A DNA stretch of 11,747 bases, taken from contig JAYTTF010000295.1 in assembly GCA_043745195.1 (NCBI GenBank), positions 1 to 11,747 on the forward strand. The letters are read 5' to 3'. The notes below the pieces were generated by a model. That model saw only the letters and a list, made by a program, of their open reading frames with translations. It made no database searches and had not been told where the DNA came from. A program made the position numbers and the translations under genes. Below are positions 6,422-11,747 of this stretch, piece by piece (position 1 is the stretch's first letter; each line of letters begins with the position of its first letter). The DNA is from JANXSF01 sp043745195. GTDB taxonomy: Bacteria > Acidobacteriota > Terriglobia > Bryobacterales > Bryobacteraceae.

Positions 6422-6600
6422 TGGGACACACCATACTGCATGGAAGCCTTCCAAATCGCAGGCGGCGTTGCGGATGGAAGCAGTGCCAACCCAAGTACCC
6501 TGCACCTGATCATTGCTGGATAAGCAAGGGCTTTGGGGATCGCCTGGTGAACCAGGACGGATGGGTGGAAATCGCACGATCAAGGCTACTTTGCGAGTGA

Positions 6601-7365
6601 TCAGTTTTTTGTGACCAGTTTGATCTCAAACAACTTTGGCCAATTCTTGCCGGTTACGAACAACCTTTTCCCGACAGTGTCATATGCGATTCCATTCAAG
6701 ACATCTGCTCCCGGTGGGCGATTGGGGTACAGTCCGTAGAGGTCAATCCACCCAAGGATTTTTCCATCTTTCGGTGAGATACGGGCAATGCGTTCTGTCT
6801 GCCAGATATTGGCATAGATCTCGCCTTCCACCAACTCCAATTCATTCACCTTGGAGATTTGATTGTCACCATCATGAACTGTGAACCTGATTTTTTCAGC
6901 CAGAGTTTGCGCATCCCAAATGCGGATTTCAGAAGTGCCGTCGCTCATGTAAATCTGCTTGCTATCAGAAGCGAGCCCCCAACCTTCTCCTTTATAAGAG
7001 AACGTTTTTTCCAATTGAAAATCAGAACGGTTGTACACAAAGCCAAGTTGAGTTTGATAGGTAAGCTGAATAATCTTGCTGCCTGTTAAAGTGATCCCTT
7101 CGCCGAAATAATCGGGCATGAGATCGAAGCGTTGCACAACCTCACCAGTTTCGAGTTTTACTTTGCGTAAGGAAGAGCGGCCATTAAGACCAGTACTTTC
7201 GTAGAGAAATCCATCGCGATATTCAAGGCCCTCTGTAAAGGCGGTGGGATCGTGAGGGTAGGTATTGACAACCTCAAAGGTAAACACCTGTGGGGGAGCG
7301 CTACTGCAACCGGAAGTAGCTAGGAAAAGTGGCAGCACAACTGCCGTAGAAAAAATCGAACGCAT
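6601..7365 (-). CDS. Glutaminyl-peptide cyclotransferase, lipoprotein (plant/bacterial-type QC)
   Basis: The 254-residue protein belongs to the beta-propeller glutaminyl cyclase family, which converts N-terminal glutamine of exported proteins to pyroglutamate, releasing ammonia. A lipoprotein signal ends LATSGC (Cys20), so it is anchored outside the cytoplasm. Family hallmarks in order are AFTEGLEY (42-49) and YESTG (55-59), EGWGLASD in the middle, then VNELE, YANIW, LNGIAYD and VTGKNWPKLFE near the C-terminus. The length is normal for the family. The ATG at 7365 is chosen because it begins the lipoprotein signal; upstream codons in frame overlap the preceding gene. It starts 19 bp after the propeller gene's stop, so the two are probably one transcript. 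No terminator was seen after the stop. Confidence 0.9.
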   Translation of the reverse strand: MRSIFSTAVVLPLFLATSGCSSAPPQVFTFEVVNTYPHDPTAFTEGLEYRDGFLYESTGLNGRSSLRKVKLETGEVVQRFDLMPDYFGEGITLTGSKIIQLTYQTQLGFVYNRSDFQLEKTFSYKGEGWGLASDSKQIYMSDGTSEIRIWDAQTLAEKIRFTVHDGDNQISKVNELELVEGEIYANIWQTERIARISPKDGKILGWIDLYGLYPNRPPGADVLNGIAYDTVGKRLFVTGKNWPKLFEIKLVTKN

Positions 7366-7384
7366 GAAAGCTAATCTGATATTA

Positions 7385-8995
7385 CTACCGTTTTCGAGGA
7401 GATTTGCTGGAACTCTGCGCTGCTTCCAGTTTGGGTAGCAGGCCGTAGATTGCAACTTCGTAGGAAAACGTCGGCAGATACACGCGTCCATTCACAACAG
7501 TGGGTGAAACGAATTTGGCAAACCTGCCTGGTCCGTCGCGATCTTCGTTGAAGGTACTGCACCATAATGCTTGGGAAAGATCTTCGGCGTCGAAGGCGCA
7601 AAGGACAGCAGGCACACCTTGGCGGGAATAGTCGCCGTAACTCATCCAGAAAACAGCGGAGCCCGCTGTGTCTCCATCAGCAGACACGGCCATCCCCTGA
7701 TATGCTGCTTCGTCTGCAACTGGGGCGGTGGATAAGGGAGTCATGCTGACTGAGGCATCAGCAAGGCGATAAGCACTGGTGCTTGAACCTTCTGTGGAAA
7801 TGAAAACTATGGCATCAGCTTCTCTTTTCCAAATCGCCATATTGAAAATCCCACCATATTCAACTGGCCGGGAAACGAGTGGTGGCGCAGCATCCATTGG
7901 ACCCAAATGGCCCATATTCTTTTGATTCAGCAAGTAAAGATTGCCAGCTTTATCGCCGCCAATAAGGTGATCCGTTCCCGGGATAAGTATGGGCCCCATG
8001 GAACTTAGATCAGAATCGTCTTCGCTAAGGCTTGCCCAATTTCCTGGAGCGAACCAATCGAGCAGGTTCAAGTTTGGTGACAATTTCAGAAACGATTGGC
8101 TGAAATTTGACAGCCCATCGAAATCGCCATTGCCCGTTGTGGCGAAAACATTTCCAGCATTGTCAGCCGCCAAGCCCCGGCCCGAGTGCCAAATGGCACC
8201 GTAGCCGGCAGTAGATGTAGTGATGAAGGCAGCCATTTGATTACGAACGTCGGATGCGTCATAAGCGGCAATCCAACCGTGATACGGATATTGATCGTTG
8301 TGCGATCCGAAGGCGATATAGACTTTGTTATTTGCCAGCAGCAGCCCCGGGCGTTGCATGTGCTGGATGGGGTCGAAGCGGATGGTTGTTCCATTGCTAC
8401 CATCTCCGGTGCCCGCGACGTTCATCTTGATTTCAACTGGACTCCCAGGCTTATCCAGGCCATCCGTCAGATCCAAGGCACTCAATGTGAAAATGGGTTT
8501 ATCGTTGGGGAACGTGCAACTCACGACGTAAATGGTTTTGCGGCTGAGGTCAATTACAGGAGTGCTAAGTATCCCAATCTCTTTTTCAATGTCTGAAAAG
8601 CGCCTATAGTAGCTGGTGGGCAAAGATGGCCCCAGATTCACTTGCCAGAGGGGTTCAACGTTTTGCGGGGCATCGGCATCAAACGCATAAAGGGTGTTAT
8701 GCATGGTGGCCACATACAACACATTTTTCCGTTCACCGTTAATGGCAACGTCACGCACATATAACGGCTGGGCGAAAATGTGCCCATCTACTGGGAATGC
8801 ACCGACTTTCCCAAATTCCTGATCATTTACGGCACCGGGGCGAAGAATGGTTTCAGACAAATTGGCGTTGGTGCGATTGTTATCGTAGTTGGCAGTAAGA
8901 ACGTTGGGCTGTGCATCTAAGCCAGCTGCGGCAAAGCACACCATCGCACAAGCAGCTTGAACCAATCGAAGGGCGCCTTTTGATATCCGGTTCAC
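7385..8995 (-). CDS. Secreted PQQ-like beta-propeller (quinoprotein-dehydrogenase-like) protein
   Basis: About 536 residues from the GTG at 8995. The signal peptide runs through VRLVQ-like and CAMVCFAAAGLDA, with predicted cleavage after Ala28 leaving Gln29 as first mature residue (A/QPNVL). The body is a repeated propeller: YVATMHNTLYAFDAD, GILSTPVIDL, NKVYIAFGSH, GWIAAYDASD, GRGLAADNAGNVFATTGNGD and DKAGNLYLLNQ are typical PQQ-like blades. Blade proteins of this sort are common in Acidobacteriota; no cytochrome motif or catalytic dehydrogenase residues were identified, so the role is unknown. The frame is open to an ATG at 9130 (581 aa), with another ATG at 9046. The promoter at 9029-9057 lies inside that extension, favouring GTG at 8995, although its Shine-Dalgarno is weak. 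It is the first gene of the operon with the cyclase. Confidence 0.85.
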   Translation of the reverse strand: MNRISKGALRLVQAACAMVCFAAAGLDAQPNVLTANYDNNRTNANLSETILRPGAVNDQEFGKVGAFPVDGHIFAQPLYVRDVAINGERKNVLYVATMHNTLYAFDADAPQNVEPLWQVNLGPSLPTSYYRRFSDIEKEIGILSTPVIDLSRKTIYVVSCTFPNDKPIFTLSALDLTDGLDKPGSPVEIKMNVAGTGDGSNGTTIRFDPIQHMQRPGLLLANNKVYIAFGSHNDQYPYHGWIAAYDASDVRNQMAAFITTSTAGYGAIWHSGRGLAADNAGNVFATTGNGDFDGLSNFSQSFLKLSPNLNLLDWFAPGNWASLSEDDSDLSSMGPILIPGTDHLIGGDKAGNLYLLNQKNMGHLGPMDAAPPLVSRPVEYGGIFNMAIWKREADAIVFISTEGSSTSAYRLADASVSMTPLSTAPVADEAAYQGMAVSADGDTAGSAVFWMSYGDYSRQGVPAVLCAFDAEDLSQALWCSTFNEDRDGPGRFAKFVSPTVVNGRVYLPTFSYEVAIYGLLPKLEAAQSSSKSPRKR

Positions 8996-9028
8996 TAATA
9001 CTAGAGTACCAACTTGTAAACTGAGTCG

Positions 9029-9057
9029 GTAATAACAATAGATCATATTTATGTTAA
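9029..9057 (-). promoter_or_regulatory. Candidate sigma-70 promoter of the propeller-cyclase operon
   Basis: On the minus strand TTAACA (9052-9057, five of six to consensus) and TATTAC (9029-9034, four of six) are separated by exactly 17 nt. Transcription would start near 9022, about 27 nt before the GTG at 8995. This also argues against the longer starts at 9046 and 9130. About 240 bp between here and the kinase remnant hold nothing recognisable. Confidence 0.5.
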
Positions 9058-9298
9058 GAATTCTCCAGAATAGACTTGAGCACCAATTGTAATTCGAAGC
9101 AAATTTTGAATGACTTAAGTTTGGTGCCAAGTCCGTGCTGCTGGATACTCAATTTGCGCCATCCTTATTCTAGCCCTTGGATCTAATATTGATGGCGGAG
9201 CACTTAGCGCTAAAACAAGATATTGGTGAACTCTCAGATTGTGATCAACATACAATCGAGGAAGTTTTCATGATCAATAGGTATAAATTAACAGAACT

Positions 9299-11235
9299 GT
9301 AACATTTGATATGCCGATCAGACTGTGGCAAACCGGAGCAACAAATCCCCGACACTTTCAGAAGGAGGCGCAAGCCGATGCTAAGGCAAGCGCATCTACC
9401 CAATTGCTAACACCCGAATACGCAAGTCCGGAACAAATTCGTGGAGATCCGGTTACAACCGCCAGAGATGTCTACTCGCTTGGGGCGTACTCTACAAACT
9501 GTTGACGGGCCGTCCGCCTCACCTGACCAGCACGATGGCCCCGGCGGATGCAGTACAGGCCGTCTCCGAAAGTGAAGCTCCGGCCGCAGGCCTTGCTCCC
9601 GATGTTGACGCGATTCTCGCCAAGGCATTGCATAAAGTTGGAACCCGCCGTTATCGTTCGGCAGAAGAACTTGCCAAAGACATTCGCCGCTACCTTGGCG
9701 GTTATGCGGTACTGGCGGCTCCGGATAGTTCTGTTTATCGCTTGCGCCGATTTGTTGGGCCGTCACAAGTTAGTCACCGCAGTTAGCGCACTTGCGGTGT
9801 TGTTCCTTGTGGTTGGGTCGGCATTCTCTCTAATGCAGGCTCGCCTTGCAGAGCGCCGTTTTCAACAAGTGCGGCAACTGGCTAACGTGTTTTTGTTCGA
9901 CTTTGAAAGTCGATTGAAAACCTGCCCGGCAGCCTTGAGGCTCGCAAACTGGTAGTGACAACATCGCGGCATTATCTGGAACAGTTGTCGGCGGAGGCGG
10001 GAGGTGATGCTGGGCTTCAACGGGAAATTGCGGAAGCATACGAAAAGCTTGGTGTGATCCAGCATAGTTTGCAGAGTGCAGGGCAGGACGCAAACGAAAG
10101 CAGACTTCGCGCATATGAGATCCGCCGCAAGCTAGGTGACGGCAGATCGAGCAACCCCATCTACCGGAAACGCTTCATCGAATTGACTACGGCGCTTGCA
10201 TCCGGTTATAGCCTATCGAAGAATTCAACGGAGGCGATGAAGTGGGATCAAGAGGCGACCACATTGGCTAGGCGCTGGGCTGATGTCGAACCCGGCAGTT
10301 TGGATGCGATCGAAACCGCTCGCACGGTGTTGCGCAATTCAGGGCAGCGGTTGGAACTGGCCGGCCAACGCGCCATTCAATTCGGGGAACGAGCCACCAA
10401 GATTGGATCGTCCGATCACCATACGGATTACGATCTGGCTGTGGTGGAATACAGCTACTCCAACATGCTTTTGAATTTGAAAGAGAAAGAGTTGGCAATA
10501 AAGTATGCGGAAAGCGCATTGTCGCGAATGGAGGAATTACGTAAGCTAAACCCGGCGGATCAGAAATGGCGGCGAACTCATCAACTGGCGTTAAGCTCTG
10601 TTGGCATTGCCCACCGGGCACTTGCCGATAAGGACCCCGCACAAGTGCAGATCGCTATTGATTTTCTTCGCCGGGCTCACGATGCCGCTCGTTCAATCGC
10701 TCAGGATGATCCGAAGAACGCGATGGGCAAAGATGATTTCATAGCCCAATGCCATCGATTGGCGCACGCCTTGATACAGCAGGGGGACTACAACCAGGCG
10801 GCTCCAATGTACATCGAAGCAGGGCAGGCAAGCCGAGAACTGATTGCGCTAAATCCAAGGAATCGGCGGCACTATTATTTGTTTGCGAAGAATCAATTGG
10901 ATCACGCTGACCTGATATTCGAACAAAAGCGGTACGAACCCGCTCGGCAGCTATTGTTATCGGCAAATGAATCTTTCGAAAAAGGATTGATGCTCGATCC
11001 GAACGATGCAACTCTTCTCGAAGTTCGCGCTGCACAGTATCATTTATTAACGCAGATCGCCGAAAAGCGAGGGGATCCTGCCGATGCCCGGCTTAACGCT
11101 GAACACTGTTTGGATGTGATTCGAGGCATGGTCACTCGCGATGCCTCCGCGAAAAGTTATATTGGCGATTACGACGCCATGGTGACGACTATTAGACGGG
11201 TAGGTGTATCCATGAATGGCTTACCGGCAAATTGA
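9299..11235 (+). pseudogene. Broken Ser/Thr protein kinase with membrane segment and TPR-like C-terminal domain
   Basis: Relics of a Pkn-type kinase appear in order: activation segment LLTPEYASPEQIRGDP, DVYSLG, TGRPPH, a C-lobe including DVDAILAKALHK and RRYRSAEELAKDIRRYLGG, one membrane helix (VTAVSALAVLFLVVG), then RRFQQVRQLANVFLFDFESR and a helical TPR-like domain to the stop at 11235. This is the usual kinase-TM-TPR order of Acidobacteriota receptors. The ATP-binding N-lobe and HRD catalytic loop are absent; DMPIRLW at 9308 may be a ruined DFGIAKL. Three single-base indels break the frame: a loss near 9485, an extra C near 9760, and a loss near 9917. The last 426 codons (from 9955) are uninterrupted. 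It cannot encode an active kinase. Confidence 0.85.
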
Positions 11236-11354
11236 ATGGAAGATTCTGCCCGAGAGAAGTTACACCTATGCGCCCGGTTTGAGCATTTTTGCAGCCAGCA
11301 GAACTTTTAATGATTTGTTCCAGCACTACAGATCGGTTAACAGGAGATGACCAA

Positions 11355-11747
11355 TTACCGCTTCGTTGTTTGATCCAAGGGTGGTGGCGATCCATTGTCG
11401 GCGAACGCATTGGCGACGGCTTCGCCGAAATCGCTGGCGGATGAGTAGCGGTACTGGGTGGCCAAGCCTAGCGCCTTCAAATATCGCATTGCATGCGTCT
11501 TGGGGCTGGTCAGGCACGGAGACATTCAGGGGGGTGCGGGCGAGGTAGATGATGCACATGCCTCCGCCGTTTGCGCTCCACTTCGTAACGGTCCATGAGG
11601 GTTGGTCGGAATCGGACGGGCGTTTGGCTAGTAGGGAAGGCCGGTAAATAGGGAAACACGCGGGCTTCCATGAGACGGCTGTCGCTGTCAAGGGAAATGT
11701 TATTAGCACGGTTCTTCGTTTTCCTTGTAACATTGAGACCCTGCTTC
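11355..11747 (-). pseudogene. Unrecognised protein remnant with a 4-bp frameshifting insertion
   Basis: On the minus strand one frame reads SANGGGMCIIYLARTPLN then VSVPDQPQDA. A second frame continues MRYLKALGLATQYRYSSASD, then FGEAVANAFADNG, to a TAA at 11355-11357. Removing four bases (TGCA, from GACGCATGCAATGCG near 11494-11508) joins them as PQDA-MRYLKALG, so a 4-bp duplication probably broke a real gene. The upstream part runs off the right edge and looks less protein-like, so the 5' limit is unknown. I do not recognise the family; the joined sequence has alpha-helical character and no obvious catalytic motif. It converges on the kinase pseudogene, 119 bp away. Confidence 0.45.

Larger units (their letters stand above)
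5639..6600. other. Long gene-free stretch rich in repeats and hairpins
   Basis: Open frames cross this region on both strands but none shows a recognisable motif, start signal or consistent codon pattern, and they run straight through inverted repeats. What can be supported is structural: repeat copies B and C, a REP-like inverted pair, and a perfect 9-bp hairpin, each listed separately. A further short palindrome (CCTGGT-GA-ACCAGG, 6543-6556) lies 45 nt beyond the stop of the cyclase gene but has no T-run. Confidence 0.6.

Noticed and set aside
6543..6556. CCTGGT-GA-ACCAGG as terminator of the cyclase gene
   Set aside because: Short stem with a 2-nt loop and no T-run on the minus strand; insufficient for a terminator call.
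6211..6600. 129-codon plus-strand frame
   Set aside because: It contains the REP-like pair and the 9-bp hairpin, is rich in Cys/Trp/Arg like noncoding translation, and ends against the convergent cyclase gene.
9046..9130. Longer N-terminus of the propeller protein (ATG at 9130 or 9046)
   Set aside because: It would place about 45 or 17 non-signal-like residues ahead of a good signal peptide and overlap a TTAACA-17-TATTAC promoter; GTG at 8995 preferred, though not certain.
1..11747. CRISPR array, tRNA or rRNA genes
   Set aside because: No regularly spaced short direct repeats, cloverleaf or rRNA signature were seen on reading both strands.

Overview
The window looks like an accessory, partly decaying stretch of a chromosome from an environmental, Gram-negative-type bacterium. 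The likeliest group is Acidobacteriota (Bryobacter/Solibacter-like). This is an inference from three things: two secreted proteins ending in a PEP-CTERM-like tail of the form PEPGFxGVL + hydrophobic segment + basic end; a broken Ser/Thr kinase of the kinase-membrane-TPR type common in that phylum; and a secreted PQQ-like propeller protein. No rRNA, tRNA, CRISPR array or recognisable transposase was seen.

Region 1 (about 1-5333) is a cell-surface locus. On the minus strand lie a TPR lipoprotein gene (1126-3429), a collapsed paralogue of it upstream (3534-4004 plus a tail at 3461-3523), and a PEP-CTERM-type protein gene downstream (348-1019) that has its own terminator (289-324). A second PEP-CTERM-type gene (4557-5333) is divergent on the plus strand. 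It has one cysteine in the mature protein and a distant IQKAIW motif, suggestive of an internal thioester adhesin domain.

Region 2 (about 5312-6600) holds no intact gene. It contains an N-terminal shard of an NCS1-type nucleobase/allantoin permease whose homology ends at a 10-bp direct repeat, plus several strong hairpins. It also carries an inverted copy (5877-5977) of a ~100-bp repeat whose other copy is at the left edge (1-99), and a third 24-nt partial copy (5987-6010). The two long copies bracket the whole surface locus.

Region 3 (6601-8995, minus strand) is a clean two-gene operon with a recognisable promoter (9029-9057). It encodes a secreted PQQ-like beta-propeller protein followed 19 bp later by a glutaminyl-peptide cyclotransferase lipoprotein. 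The predicted mature N-terminus of the propeller protein is glutamine, so the cyclase may cap its operon partner with pyroglutamate.

Region 4 (about 9299-11747) is two converging broken genes. On the plus strand is a Ser/Thr kinase-TPR gene that has lost its N-lobe and catalytic loop and carries three single-base indels. On the minus strand is an unrecognised protein remnant interrupted by a 4-bp insertion. Most of the window's oddity is therefore gene decay and repeat structure. The most testable functional ideas are the cyclase-substrate pairing and the possible thioester protein.
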